Below the pieces are notes generated by a model. The model saw only the letters and a program-made list of their open reading frames with translations. It had not been told where the DNA came from and did not search any database. 64,000 bases of DNA from Lentisphaeria bacterium UBA4640. Its GTDB lineage: Bacteria > Verrucomicrobiota > Lentisphaeria > Victivallales > UBA1829. Both the position numbers and the translations under genes were made by a program. Below are positions 43,249-52,813 of this stretch, one piece after another. Every line of letters begins with the position of its first letter. Within the stretch, counting starts at the first letter, position 1. The stretch lies in contig DHMO01000045.1 in assembly GCA_002405835.1 (NCBI GenBank), positions 1-64,000 on the forward strand, written 5' to 3'.

Positions 43249-44565
43249 ATGAAAATCGATCCCTCGACGCTGAAAATCACCGATGTCCGTTTTGCGGATA
43301 TCGACGGTGCGCCGAAACGCTGCACTCTGATCAAAGTTTACACGAACCAGGGACTTGTCGGTTACGGCGAAGTCCGCGACGCCTCCAGTCGCACGTATGC
43401 GGCTATGCTCAAAAGCCGTATTCTCGGAGAAAATCCGTGCAATCCGGAGAAGATTTTCCGCCGCATCAAACAGTTCGGCGGCGATTCCCGTCAGGCGGGC
43501 GGAGTCTGCGGACTCGAGCTGGCAATGTGGGACCTCGCGGGCAAGGCATGGGGCGTTCCGGTCTGGCAGCTTCTCGGCGGAAAATACCGCGATAAAATCC
43601 GCTGCTACTGCGACACCGATTCCGAAGGCGGCGGACGCGACATGGGCAAGGCTCTCAAGGAGCGCATGGCAAAGGGGTTCACCTTCCTCAAGATGGACCT
43701 CGGCATTGAGCTGCTGATGGACGTTCCCGGCGCGCTTTCCGCTCCGCTCGGCTTCCTGGAGAAGATGCGCGAATACAAACACACGGTCTTCAGCACACCG
43801 CACGGCTCAATCGACCCGCGAGCGATGCGCGGAGAGGCATATGACCTCTTCAACACGGCGCACCCGTTCACCGGAATTCATATTACGGAAGTCGGACTCG
43901 ACTATCTGGAGAAGTACATGGCGGACGTGCGCGAGGAGATCGGCTATGAAGTTCCGATTGCGATCGACCACCTCGGACACATTCCGCTGGAAGACTGCAT
44001 CAAGCTCGGCAAGCGTCTTGAGAAATACAATCTCGCCTGGATGGAAGATCCGGTGCCCTGGCAGTATACCCAGCAGTATGTCCGTCTTGCCAACTCCACG
44101 ACCACACCGCTCGGAACCGGCGAAGACATGTACCTGAAAGAGTCGTTCAAGCCGCTTCTGGAAGCCGGAGCGCTTGCGGTCATTCACCCCGATCTGCTCA
44201 CGGCGGGCGGAATTCTTGAAACGAAGAAGATCGGCGACATGGCGGAAGAGTACGGCGTTCAGATGAACATCCACATGGCGGAAAGCCCGATCGCCTGCAT
44301 GGCTGCGGTGCATGTTGCCGCGGCAACCCGCAACTTCATGGCGCTTGAACTTCACTCGGTCGATGTCCCGTGGTGGGGCGACCTGGTCAATCCCGCGCTC
44401 CGTTACGACGGCGGCTACATCACCGTTCCGAATACCCCGGGACTCGGCATTGAATCGCTGAATGAAGAGCTCATCAAGGAAAAACTCCACGCCGATTTCC
44501 CGGAAGCCTGGGCTCCCACGACCGAATGGGACAAGGAATGGGCGAACGACCGCCAGTGGTCCTGA
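43249..44565 (+). CDS. Enolase-superfamily dehydratase or cycloisomerase (mandelate racemase group)
   Basis: 438 aa. Metal ligands of the barrel are in PIAIDHLG (Asp), AWMEDPVPW (Glu) and GTGEDMY (Glu); the His-Asp dyad of the mandelate racemase subgroup is in HPDLLTAGG and NIHMAESP. The usual K-x-K on the second strand reads K-M-D (FLKMDLG), so the second lysine is replaced by Asp. This may change stereospecificity. Likely acts on a sugar acid or lactone. AAGGAA precedes the ATG. First structural gene after the IclR regulator. The exact substrate cannot be assigned. Confidence 0.83.
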   Translation: MKIDPSTLKITDVRFADIDGAPKRCTLIKVYTNQGLVGYGEVRDASSRTYAAMLKSRILGENPCNPEKIFRRIKQFGGDSRQAGGVCGLELAMWDLAGKAWGVPVWQLLGGKYRDKIRCYCDTDSEGGGRDMGKALKERMAKGFTFLKMDLGIELLMDVPGALSAPLGFLEKMREYKHTVFSTPHGSIDPRAMRGEAYDLFNTAHPFTGIHITEVGLDYLEKYMADVREEIGYEVPIAIDHLGHIPLEDCIKLGKRLEKYNLAWMEDPVPWQYTQQYVRLANSTTTPLGTGEDMYLKESFKPLLEAGALAVIHPDLLTAGGILETKKIGDMAEEYGVQMNIHMAESPIACMAAVHVAAATRNFMALELHSVDVPWWGDLVNPALRYDGGYITVPNTPGLGIESLNEELIKEKLHADFPEAWAPTTEWDKEWANDRQWS

Positions 44566-44605
44566 TTTCAACTTACAGACAACATCTATATAAGGAGAAC
44601 AAACT

Positions 44606-45361
44606 ATGCCCTCTCTGAAAGACATGCGCGAAAAAGCACAGGAAGCCGGTCTGATGAAACTCGACCGTCTGATCAAAAACCGTCAGCACATTCCGGACAA
44701 TGAATTTCCGATTCCGCTCAAGGAACTCTGCGAGCGCTATGAAAAACTTTATACCGGCTGTATCAACGACGTGATGCGCGAGCTCTGCCTTCTCAACCAG
44801 AATCTTCCCTCCGACATCATGCCGCTGCGGGATGAGATGGTCGTCTGCGGCGAAGCGTTCACCGTCAAGAGTGCTCCGAACTGCATGATCGAAGGCGAAA
44901 TGACCTTCCGCGCACAGATGCTCGACGACATGAAACCGGAAGGCCTTGTTGTCTGGGATACCTCGAACGACACGGAAGCCTCTCTCTGGGGCGGCGTCAT
45001 GACAGCAACCGCGATCACGAAGAAGATCCGCGGCGCCGTCATCGCGGGCGGAATCCGCGATACCAAGCAGATCCTGGAACAGAACTTCCCGGTCTTCTAC
45101 AAGTACCGCACCAGCAACGGCTCCCTCGGCCGCTGCATGATTACGCACTACCAGGTTCCCGTCAAGATCGGCAAAGTAACGGTCCGTCCCGGCGACATCA
45201 TTTTCGGCGACATCGACGGCGTGCTCTGCATTCCGCGCGAAATTGCCTATGATGTGCTCCTCCGTGCGGAAGCCATCCAGCGCAACGAAGTCGATATCTT
45301 CGACTGGGTCCACAGCGGCGACACGATTCAGGAAATTATCGCCAAAGGCGGTTACTTCTAA
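44606..45361 (+). CDS. RraA/HMG-aldolase-family protein
   Basis: 251 aa. The family core GGVMTATAITKKIRGAVIAG, GGIRDTKQI (with the conserved Arg-Asp pair) and GDIIFGDIDGVLCIPRE is clear. Members are divalent-metal aldolases (4-hydroxy-4-methyl-2-oxoglutarate or oxaloacetate) or RNase E inhibitors; the sugar-acid context here favours an aldolase or decarboxylase step after the dehydratase. The N-terminal 50 residues are longer than in compact RraA proteins. AAGGAG lies before the start, 40 bases after the preceding stop. Confidence 0.83.
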   Translation: MPSLKDMREKAQEAGLMKLDRLIKNRQHIPDNEFPIPLKELCERYEKLYTGCINDVMRELCLLNQNLPSDIMPLRDEMVVCGEAFTVKSAPNCMIEGEMTFRAQMLDDMKPEGLVVWDTSNDTEASLWGGVMTATAITKKIRGAVIAGGIRDTKQILEQNFPVFYKYRTSNGSLGRCMITHYQVPVKIGKVTVRPGDIIFGDIDGVLCIPREIAYDVLLRAEAIQRNEVDIFDWVHSGDTIQEIIAKGGYF

Positions 45362-45377
45362 TTCAGGAGAACTTGAG

Positions 45378-46847
45378 ATGTTCGATATGAGCAAATTCAA
45401 CGGGGCTATGTCACAAGGCTACTGGAACCGCTGGAATGAAGATGTTCAGAACAGAATCGACCGCGATATTGAAGCCAACCGGAAAGCGGACGGCTCCTTC
45501 CGCATCGACGGCATCCCCGCCGGTGCGGATGTTAAAGTTGAACAGCTGAAGAGCGAGTTTATTTTCGGCGCCCATATTTTCAACTTCGACCAGCTCGGAA
45601 CTGATGAGTGCAATGCAAAGTACAAGGCGCTCTACGGAACGCTCTTCAACTCTGCGACGATTGCGTTTTACTGGAAGACGCTCGAACTGGAAGAGGGCAA
45701 GCCGCGTTTCCGCGCCGAGTATCGCGACACTGCGGATTTCTGGAACAGATGTCCGGATCCGATGCACCAGCCGCACTGGCGCAGACCCGCAGTGGATCCC
45801 GTCGTTGATTTCTGTTTGAGCAAGGGAATCCGTCTGCATGGACATACTCTTGTGTGGAGCAACAACCGCTGGCAGGTTCCCGACTGGCTTTTTGCCAAGA
45901 TTCCGATTGATGCGCTCGCAAAGGCGAACTTCAAACGCAATCCGGTGAACGGAACGCTTGAAAACGACGCCACGCATGCGGTGTTCGGTGATATGAGCGC
46001 GGAGGAATTCGCGGACAAGTATCCTGAATATGCTGCTGAACTGAACGCCGTCGTCGCACGCCGCATCATGGAAATCGCGTGCCGCTATGGCGACAAAATT
46101 GACAGCTGGGACGTGGTAAACGAGAGCGCGACGGATTACGGCAGCGGTCTCATGGTTCCCGGTTCGCGCATCTGCAAAGCCTGGTGCGGTCCGATGCCGG
46201 GCGACTATACCTACCGGGGATTCAAGATTGCCGAAAGCATTCTGCCCGCACGCGCCAAACTCAATATCAATGATTACAACATGGGCGAGGAGTATTTGAA
46301 TCAGACCCGCGATCTGCTGAAACGCGGCTGCAAAATCGACATCATGGGAGCTCAGATGCATCTGTTCGATCCGCAGCAGTGTCTGGATATTGCGGACGGC
46401 GTTTCCGACAACCAGTCGCCAGCTTCGGTGACGGAGACATTTGAGCGTCTGGGCAAAGCCGGTCTTCCGATTCATCTGAGCGAAATCACGATCACGGCTC
46501 CGCACAACGATGAACGCGGACAGGCGATTCAGGCGGTCATGATGCACAACCTGTACCGTCTGTGGTTCAGCTTGAAGCCGATGATGGGCATCACCTGGTG
46601 GAATGTGGTCGATGACTGCGGCGCTCCGGGCGAACCCTCGGTCTCCGGACTTTTCAGCCGGAATATGGATCCCAAACCGGCGTATTTCGCCATGAACGAT
46701 CTTGTCAACAACACATGGAAGACACGAACCTGCGTGAAGGCCGGAAAGAACGGCGAAGTTGAATTCCGCGGTTTCCGCGGAACCTACAAGCTGACATGGC
46801 TTGACATTTCCGGGAAAGAGTGCTCCCAAGAGGTCGTCCTTCATTAA
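45378..46847 (+). CDS. Cytoplasmic GH10 endo-beta-1,4-xylanase-like enzyme
   Basis: 489 aa. GH10 barrel with RLHGHTLVW (154-160), the acid/base Glu249 in WDVVNES and the nucleophile Glu369 in IHLSEIT; the GAQMHL block (324-329) and ITWWNVVDD are also typical. An N-terminal region carries KSEFIFGAHIFNF. There is no signal peptide at the chosen ATG (45378), set by CAGGAGA 7 bases upstream. It therefore probably acts inside the cell on short xylo-oligosaccharides or their uronic-acid forms. It is encoded between RraA and an SDR enzyme. Confidence 0.9.
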   Translation: MFDMSKFNGAMSQGYWNRWNEDVQNRIDRDIEANRKADGSFRIDGIPAGADVKVEQLKSEFIFGAHIFNFDQLGTDECNAKYKALYGTLFNSATIAFYWKTLELEEGKPRFRAEYRDTADFWNRCPDPMHQPHWRRPAVDPVVDFCLSKGIRLHGHTLVWSNNRWQVPDWLFAKIPIDALAKANFKRNPVNGTLENDATHAVFGDMSAEEFADKYPEYAAELNAVVARRIMEIACRYGDKIDSWDVVNESATDYGSGLMVPGSRICKAWCGPMPGDYTYRGFKIAESILPARAKLNINDYNMGEEYLNQTRDLLKRGCKIDIMGAQMHLFDPQQCLDIADGVSDNQSPASVTETFERLGKAGLPIHLSEITITAPHNDERGQAIQAVMMHNLYRLWFSLKPMMGITWWNVVDDCGAPGEPSVSGLFSRNMDPKPAYFAMNDLVNNTWKTRTCVKAGKNGEVEFRGFRGTYKLTWLDISGKECSQEVVLH

Positions 46848-46859
46848 GGAGAAAGAAAA

Positions 46860-47615
46860 ATGAATGCAAATCCGTTTGATCTGACTGGAAAAACGGCGCT
46901 TGTCACGGGCTCGAGCCGGGGAATCGGAAAGGCGATCGCCTTTCTGCTCGGCCGTTCCGGAGCGCATGTGATTTTCCACGGCGTCAAGATGGGCGATGCG
47001 CTTCAGTCAGCGCTTTCCGAGGCGAAAGCGGAGGGAATCGACTGTTCCGCTCTGACCGCCGATCTCGGCTGCGAAGAATCCGCCGCGAAACTCGCCGCAG
47101 ACTGTGCGGGAAAGGTGGATATTCTTGTTCTGAACGCATCGGTCCAGCAGTATATGTACCTGCGCGATTTTGAAACCCGGGAATTCGAGCGTGAGATCAA
47201 CGCGAATCTCCGCAGCGCATATCTGATGCTGAAAGCGTTCCTCCCGCCGATGCAGGCGCGGAAATGGGGACGCGTCATCAGTGTGGGCAGCGTGAACCAG
47301 ATGCGTCCGGCGGCGCGCCTGAGCGTCTATTCCGTGACGAAAGCCGCGCTGCAGAATCTGATGGACAACAGTGCGAAGGAATATGCGTGTGACGGCATTA
47401 CGTTCAACACGATTGTTCCGGGCATTATCTGCACTGACCGCAACCGCAAGATTCTGTCCGATCCGGAGTGGATTCCGAAGTTTCAGGCGATGGTTCCCGC
47501 CGGACGGTTCGGCACACCGGAAGACTGTGCCGGAGCGGTACTGCTTCTTGCTTCGGATGCAGGCAGTTACATCACCGGTGCTCAGATTCCGATCGCCGGC
47601 GGAATGCAGCTCTGA
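46860..47615 (+). CDS. Short-chain dehydrogenase/reductase
   Basis: 251 aa. Rossmann nucleotide site TGSSRGIG (about 17-24), NASVQQY (related to NNAG) and the catalytic S-x12-Y-x3-K set (SVGSVNQ, then YSVTKAA), with PGIICTD and GGMQL at the C-terminus. Probably NAD(P)-dependent oxidation or reduction of a sugar acid or its product. Last gene of the IclR-controlled group, 12 bases after the xylanase gene, and followed by a strong terminator. Confidence 0.88.
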   Translation: MNANPFDLTGKTALVTGSSRGIGKAIAFLLGRSGAHVIFHGVKMGDALQSALSEAKAEGIDCSALTADLGCEESAAKLAADCAGKVDILVLNASVQQYMYLRDFETREFEREINANLRSAYLMLKAFLPPMQARKWGRVISVGSVNQMRPAARLSVYSVTKAALQNLMDNSAKEYACDGITFNTIVPGIICTDRNRKILSDPEWIPKFQAMVPAGRFGTPEDCAGAVLLLASDAGSYITGAQIPIAGGMQL

Positions 47616-47621
47616 TTTTAT

Positions 47622-47664
47622 CCCGTGTGTGGAATGTTCATGATTTTGCACACGGGATTTTTTT
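47622..47664 (+). terminator. Terminator of the IclR-GH10 operon
   Basis: CCCGTGTG (47622-47629) pairs with CACACGGG (47649-47656), with a 19-base loop and a run of seven T following an A. Confidence 0.85.
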
Positions 47665-47718
47665 GTTTTAATCCAATTTTACAGAATCGGACAAAACGGC
47701 GCAAATAATATAAGAATA

Positions 47719-47781
47719 GAGACAAAATGTCTCGTTTGTAAAAATCTTTGAAGCTCCGGATGATTTGGCAAGAATTATGCT
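47719..47781 (+). promoter_or_regulatory. clpB upstream region: sigma-54-like promoter and inverted repeat
   Basis: TGGCAAG-AATT-ATGCT (47766-47781) has the GG-N10-GC spacing (GG 47767-47768, GC 47779-47780) and most of the sigma-54 consensus TGGCACG-N4-TTGCW. About 33 bases upstream is the perfect inverted repeat GAGACAAAATGTCTC (47719-47733). No CIRCE element or good sigma-32 promoter was seen. A weaker sigma-70 reading, TTGAAG-17-AGAATT, overlaps the same bases. Confidence 0.4.
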
Positions 47782-47829
47782 TGAACTCCTTTCGAAAATA
47801 AAATAACAAAGTAAAGGAGATCAAAACTT

Positions 47830-50421
47830 ATGGACATGGAAAAACTTACCACGAAATCCAGAGAAGCGATGATCGCATCCCAGAACATTGCGACTGAATA
47901 CGGTCATCAGGAGATCCGCCCCATTCACCTGCTCAAGGCGCTCGCGGATCAGGAAGGCGGACTGATTCCATCGCTGCTTAAAAAGATGAACATCGATTTC
48001 GGCAGATTCAGTCTAGCCGTTGAAAAAGAGCTCCGCTCCATCCCGTCCGTTTCCGGACCCGGTGCGCAGGAGAGCTATACCTCCCGCGATTTCAGCCAGG
48101 TGCTCATCAAGGCAAAAGAGATCGCCGAATATATGAAGGATGATTACATCAGTGTCGAACATCTGTTCCTCGCTCTGCTTCAGACGGATGCCAAGTGCGG
48201 CGCTCTGCTCAAGAGCCTCGGAGTTGATGAAAACACGGTGCTGAATGCTCTGAAAGCGGTGCGCGGAAACCAGCGCGTCACCAATGATTCGCCGGAATCC
48301 ACATTCGAGGCGCTTGAGAAATACGGACGCGACCTTACCGCCGCGGCCGCACAGAACAAGCTCGATCCGGTGATCGGACGTGATGATGAAATCCGCCGCA
48401 CGATTCAGATTCTTTCGCGCAGAACGAAAAACAACCCCGTTCTGATCGGTGAGCCGGGCGTCGGCAAAACCGCAATCGTGGAAGGTCTCGCAAACCGTAT
48501 TATGAGCGGTGACGTGCCCGAAGGTCTGAAAGACAAAAAGCTCGTTGCGCTTGATATGGGCGCGCTGATCGCCGGTGCAAAGTACCGCGGTGAATTCGAA
48601 GAGCGTCTCAAAGCCGTTCTGAAAGAGGTCACCTCCTCGGAAGGACGCATCATCCTTTTCATTGATGAACTTCATACCGTCGTCGGCGCTGGTGCCGGAG
48701 GCGAGGGCGCCATGGATGCGGGCAATCTGCTTAAACCTCTGCTCGCCCGCGGCGAACTCCACTGTATCGGCGCGACCACGCTTGACGAGTACCGCAAGTA
48801 TATCGAAAAGGATCCCGCGCTGGAGCGTCGTTTCCAGGCGGTTCTGGTTCCCCAGCCGAGCGTCGAGGACACCATCGCGATTCTGCGCGGACTCAAGGAG
48901 CGTTACGAAGTGCATCACGGCGTGAAGATCAAAGACTCCGCCATCATCGCAGCGGCGACGCTTTCCGACAAGTACATTGCAGACCGTTTCCTCCCCGACA
49001 AGGCGATTGACCTGATCGATGAGGCCGCGGCAAAACTCCGCACGGAGATTGACTCCTGCCCGGTCGAGATCGATGAGATCGAGCGTAAGAGAATGCGGAC
49101 GGAAATTGAGCTTGCCGCGTTGAAGAAAGAGACGGATGATGCATCCAAGGCGCGTCGCGAGGACCTCGAAAAGGAACTTGCCGAGCTGAAGGAAAAGGCT
49201 GCTGTTCTCAAAACTGAATGGGAAGCCGAGAAAAAGTCGATTTCGGATGTCGGAACCCTGCGTGAAAGTCTTGAACTTGCGAAACGCAATCTTGCGAAAG
49301 CGGAGCGCGAGTACGATCTGAACAAGGCGGCGGAACTGCGTCACGGCATTATCCCCGGTCTCGAAAAGCAGATCAAGGCGATTGAGGAGAAGGTTAAAAA
49401 CGACTCCGGCAAACGCCTGCTCAAAGAACAGGTGGATGAAGAGGACATTGCGGAAATCGTCGCCCGCTGGACGCACATTCCGGTCAGCAAGCTGGTGCAG
49501 GGAGAGCGTGAAAAACTTCTTGCTCTTCCGCAGAAACTGCATGAGCGTGTTGTGGGACAGGATGACGCAGTTACCGCAGTCGCTGATTCGGTGCTCCGCG
49601 CCCGTGCCGGACTGAAGGATCCGAAACGTCCGATAGCATCGTTCATCTTCCTCGGACCTACCGGCGTAGGTAAAACCGAGCTGGCGAAGGCTCTTGCGGA
49701 AGATCTGTTCGACGACGAGCGCGCAATGATCCGTATTGATATGTCGGAATACATGGAAAAACACAGCGTGTCGCGTCTGGTCGGCGCTCCTCCGGGATAC
49801 GTCGGTTATGACGAGGGCGGACAGCTTACTGAAGCGGTTCGCCGCAGACCGTACTCCGTGATTCTGTTTGATGAGATTGAGAAGGCTCACCACGATGTCT
49901 TCAATATCTTCCTGCAGATTCTGGATGACGGCGCGCTGACCGATTCGCGCGGTCGTCACGTGGACTTCAAGAATACGATCATCATCATGACCTCAAACCT
50001 CGGCAGCGACATTCTGCTCGACGCAGCGGCGAAGGGCAAACTTGAGGATGCTCAGGTGCGCGAGGATGTGATGAATCTCATGAAGCAGAACTTCCGTCCG
50101 GAGTTCCTGAACCGTGTGGATGAAATTCTGATGTTCCATGCGCTGAAACTTGAGGACATTGAACGGATTCTGAAGATTCAGATGGGACGTTTCTCGGAGC
50201 GTCTTGCCGGACTCGGCGTGAAAGTCGAGATGACCGATGCCGCTTCGAAGTACCTCGCGAAAGAGGGGTACGATCCGCTTTACGGAGCACGTCCGCTGAA
50301 ACGCGTGATCGTGAAGGAGATCGAAACGCCGGTGTCGAAACTGATTGTCGGCGGCAAACTGATCGAAGGTTCCACGCTGAAAATCGACGCGGAAAACGAA
50401 AGTTTGAAGTTCTCTTATTGA
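47830..50421 (+). CDS. clpB: Disaggregase ClpB
   Basis: 863 aa AAA+ chaperone that rescues aggregated proteins with the DnaK system. N-terminal repeat domain, first ATPase with [15 protein letters not shown] (Walker A, about residue 205) and FIDELHT, a long coiled M domain (about 410-530) that is absent from ClpA/ClpC, and the second ATPase with [15 protein letters not shown] and LFDEIEKAH. ends with [11 protein letters not shown]. Only grpE and dnaJ of the DnaK team follow; dnaK is elsewhere. Confidence 0.96.
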   Translation: MDMEKLTTKSREAMIASQNIATEYGHQEIRPIHLLKALADQEGGLIPSLLKKMNIDFGRFSLAVEKELRSIPSVSGPGAQESYTSRDFSQVLIKAKEIAEYMKDDYISVEHLFLALLQTDAKCGALLKSLGVDENTVLNALKAVRGNQRVTNDSPESTFEALEKYGRDLTAAAAQNKLDPVIGRDDEIRRTIQILSRRTKNNPVLIGEPGVGKTAIVEGLANRIMSGDVPEGLKDKKLVALDMGALIAGAKYRGEFEERLKAVLKEVTSSEGRIILFIDELHTVVGAGAGGEGAMDAGNLLKPLLARGELHCIGATTLDEYRKYIEKDPALERRFQAVLVPQPSVEDTIAILRGLKERYEVHHGVKIKDSAIIAAATLSDKYIADRFLPDKAIDLIDEAAAKLRTEIDSCPVEIDEIERKRMRTEIELAALKKETDDASKARREDLEKELAELKEKAAVLKTEWEAEKKSISDVGTLRESLELAKRNLAKAEREYDLNKAAELRHGIIPGLEKQIKAIEEKVKNDSGKRLLKEQVDEEDIAEIVARWTHIPVSKLVQGEREKLLALPQKLHERVVGQDDAVTAVADSVLRARAGLKDPKRPIASFIFLGPTGVGKTELAKALAEDLFDDERAMIRIDMSEYMEKHSVSRLVGAPPGYVGYDEGGQLTEAVRRRPYSVILFDEIEKAHHDVFNIFLQILDDGALTDSRGRHVDFKNTIIIMTSNLGSDILLDAAAKGKLEDAQVREDVMNLMKQNFRPEFLNRVDEILMFHALKLEDIERILKIQMGRFSERLAGLGVKVEMTDAASKYLAKEGYDPLYGARPLKRVIVKEIETPVSKLIVGGKLIEGSTLKIDAENESLKFSY

Positions 50422-50430
50422 AAAACGCGC

Positions 50431-50467
50431 AAAGAGGCATATATTACCGATATATATGTCTCTTTTT
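50431..50467 (+). terminator. Hairpin between clpB and grpE
   Basis: AAAGAGGCATATAT (50431-50444) pairs with 50452-50465 (14 bp, one G:U) with a 7-base loop; a short T-run overlaps the 3' arm. It is likely a weak terminator or an attenuator, because grpE follows within 30 bases. Confidence 0.55.
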
Positions 50468-50493
50468 AACGCGCAACGGAAGGAATGAGAAAT

Positions 50494-51099
50494 ATGTCAG
50501 AAGAAGAAAAGAAGCATCACCACCACGCTCCGGAAGGGCAGGGTGAATCCGATAAGCATGAACAGCCGCAGGCGGAGAAGACGGCGGAGTCCAACTTCCC
50601 TGAAGCGGAGGAGAAACAGCTTCAGGAAGAGCATGACAAGAAGGTGAAAGAACTGGAAGCCAAGCTCGCCGAGGCCGAGGACAAGCGCCTGAGATGTTAT
50701 GCGGAGATGGACAACCTCCGCAAACGCACCGCGAAGGAGATGGAAAATCTGCGTCTGAATGTTCAGCAGGATACGATTTCCCCGTTCCTTCAGGTGTTCG
50801 ATCACTTCGCGATGGCGGTTGCGGCGTCGGAGAAATCCGATAATCTGAAATCTCTGCTTCAGGGAATGAAGATGATCGGGAATGAATTCGACAAGGCGTT
50901 TTCCGAACTCGGAGTGACGAAGATTGACGCGGTCGGACAGGATTTCGACCCGAATCTTCATGAAGCGGTCTCCCAGGAGGCGTCGGATACTGTGCCGCAG
51001 GGCAAAGTGATCCGTCAGTGGAGCTGCGGCTACAAGACACCGCTCCGGCTGCTGAAGCCGGCTATGGTTGTGGTCAGCTCCGGACCGGAACAGAAATAA
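50494..51099 (+). CDS. grpE: Nucleotide exchange factor GrpE
   Basis: 201 aa. A charged, His/Glu-rich N-terminus, a long coiled coil (about 35-90), then the beta-wing (LGVTKIDAVGQDFDPNLHEAV and VVVSSGPE) that binds DnaK. The second ATG (50494) is chosen, with AAGGA about 10 bases upstream; the first at 50485 is too close to that site. dnaJ follows 35 bases later. Confidence 0.93.
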   Translation: MSEEEKKHHHHAPEGQGESDKHEQPQAEKTAESNFPEAEEKQLQEEHDKKVKELEAKLAEAEDKRLRCYAEMDNLRKRTAKEMENLRLNVQQDTISPFLQVFDHFAMAVAASEKSDNLKSLLQGMKMIGNEFDKAFSELGVTKIDAVGQDFDPNLHEAVSQEASDTVPQGKVIRQWSCGYKTPLRLLKPAMVVVSSGPEQK

Positions 51100-51134
51100 C
51101 ATGCGCAACAGCGCATATTTGAGGTAAACACACA

Positions 51135-52298
51135 ATGGCAGCAAACGAAGATTATTACAAAGTGCTCGGTTTGACGAAATCTGCGTCGGCCGATGAAATC
51201 AAGCGCGCATACCGTAAGCTTGCCGTGAAATATCATCCGGATAAAAACCCCGGAAACAAGGCGGCGGAGGAGAAGTTCAAACAGGTCTCCGAAGCCTATG
51301 AAGTGCTCAGCGACCCGAAGAAACGTGCCGATTACGATCGGTTCGGTTCCGATATGTTCAACCGCGGAGCCGGCGGGGCGGGCGGTGCCGGAGGCGGATA
51401 TTCCTACTCCGGAAACTTCCGCAACCCGAACGATCTTTTCCGCGACATTTTCGGACAGTCCGGAACCGGCGGAATCAATCTCGAAGATCTTTTCGGCGGT
51501 GCGACGGGGAGACGCTCCTCGCGCCGTTCGCGCGGTCAGCGCGGAAACGATCTCCAGTACGAGATTGAAATTTCGCTTGATGAAGCGTTCAACGGCATCA
51601 AAGAAAAAGAGATCCGTTTCAGCAAGCTGGTTCCCTGCTCGGTTTGCGGCGGAACAGGCTCCGACCCGAACGCGGGCAGATCGACCTGCCCCGATTGCGG
51701 CGGTCGGGGACAGGTGCCGGGCATTTTCGGCGCTCAGGCATGCCCTCGCTGCGGCGGAAGCGGACAGATTGCAAGTCCGTGCCGTGCATGCGGCGGTCAG
51801 GGACGTGTTCAGGCAACCCGCGACCTTAAGGTGCATATCCCCGCGGGAGTCGACAACGGCTCCAAGCTGAGAGTGTCCGGGGAGGGGGAAGCCGGCGTGC
51901 AGGGCGGTGCGTCGGGCGATCTTTATGTGATTGTCAAACTGCGTCCGCACAATATTTTCAAGCGCGATGGGCTGAATGTCATCTGCGAGGTTCCCGTTCC
52001 GTTCGCAACGGCGGTCGGAGGCGGCGTCATAGATGTTCCCACCATGACCGGCAAAGTCCGCATGAAAGTTCCCGAGGGAACCCAGAGCGGCGCAATGCTC
52101 CGCATCAAGGGACGCGGTTTCCCCGCGCTCAAGGGCGGCGGAAAGGGCGATCAGCTGGTTCGGATACAGGTTGAAACACCGTTCTCGCTGACAAAGCAGC
52201 AGAAGGATCTGCTGAAATATTTCACCGATTCGCTGACTCCTGCGAACCATCCGCTGCAGCAGAGGTTTGAAGAAGCCGCGAAGCAATATATGAGCTGA
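51135..52298 (+). CDS. dnaJ: Chaperone DnaJ
   Basis: 387 aa, class I. J-domain with HPD (YHPDKNPGN, about 33-40), a Gly-rich stretch, four CxxCxGxG zinc repeats ([32 protein letters not shown], about 170-225), then two client-binding beta domains. Complete co-chaperone for DnaK. smpB starts 2 bases after its stop. Confidence 0.96.
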   Translation: MAANEDYYKVLGLTKSASADEIKRAYRKLAVKYHPDKNPGNKAAEEKFKQVSEAYEVLSDPKKRADYDRFGSDMFNRGAGGAGGAGGGYSYSGNFRNPNDLFRDIFGQSGTGGINLEDLFGGATGRRSSRRSRGQRGNDLQYEIEISLDEAFNGIKEKEIRFSKLVPCSVCGGTGSDPNAGRSTCPDCGGRGQVPGIFGAQACPRCGGSGQIASPCRACGGQGRVQATRDLKVHIPAGVDNGSKLRVSGEGEAGVQGGASGDLYVIVKLRPHNIFKRDGLNVICEVPVPFATAVGGGVIDVPTMTGKVRMKVPEGTQSGAMLRIKGRGFPALKGGGKGDQLVRIQVETPFSLTKQQKDLLKYFTDSLTPANHPLQQRFEEAAKQYMS

Positions 52299-52300
52299 GT

Positions 52301-52780
52301 ATGGCGAAGAACCAGAAAAACGAAAGCCGCAACGAGCTGGTTGCCCAGAACCGCAAGGCGCGTCACGACTATGAAATTATCGACTCCATTGAAGCCGGAG
52401 TCGAACTCGTGGGCACGGAAGTGAAAAGCTGCCGAGCCCATGCGGCGTCTCTGGGCGAGGCGTTCGCAAAGATCGAAAACGGACAGGTTTTCGTGTACAG
52501 CATGCATATCGCGCCGTATACGGAAGGCAACCGTTTCAATCATCAGCCGCTGCGCAAGCGGCGTCTGCTCCTTCACAAAAAGGAAATCCTGAAGATCGCG
52601 CAGAAGGTCAAGGAACGCGGCATCGCGCTCGTTCCCCTGAAGCTCTATCTGAAGGACGGCAAACGCGTCAAAATGGAACTCGGGCTCGCAAAGGGCAAAA
52701 CGTTCGGCGACAAGCGCGAAACACTGCGCAAGCGTCAGGACGATCTTGACACCCGCCGTGCCGCCGGGCGCTATTCCTGA
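52301..52780 (+). CDS. smpB: SsrA-binding protein SmpB
   Basis: 159 aa. Binds tmRNA and brings it to stalled ribosomes for trans-translation. GTEVKSCR, LLLHKKEI, KGKTFGDKRE (usually KGKKLYDKRE) and a basic C-terminal tail. It directly follows dnaJ, so a rescue factor is made with chaperones. The ssrA gene is not seen in this window. Confidence 0.95.
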   Translation: MAKNQKNESRNELVAQNRKARHDYEIIDSIEAGVELVGTEVKSCRAHAASLGEAFAKIENGQVFVYSMHIAPYTEGNRFNHQPLRKRRLLLHKKEILKIAQKVKERGIALVPLKLYLKDGKRVKMELGLAKGKTFGDKRETLRKRQDDLDTRRAAGRYS

Positions 52781-52813
52781 TTTCCGCATCCGCGGGTTTT
52801 CTATAAAAGGATA

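Noticed and set aside
45411..46979. 522-codon frame antisense to the GH10 gene
   Set aside because: Shadow of the xylanase gene, which has catalytic motifs and a ribosome site.
47616..47829. CIRCE element upstream of clpB
   Set aside because: Searched for TTAGCACTC-N9-GAGTGCTAA; only the unrelated GAGACAAAATGTCTC repeat is present.
48013..49959. 648-codon frame antisense to clpB
   Set aside because: clpB is complete on the plus strand; no motif, ribosome site or promoter supports the antisense frame.
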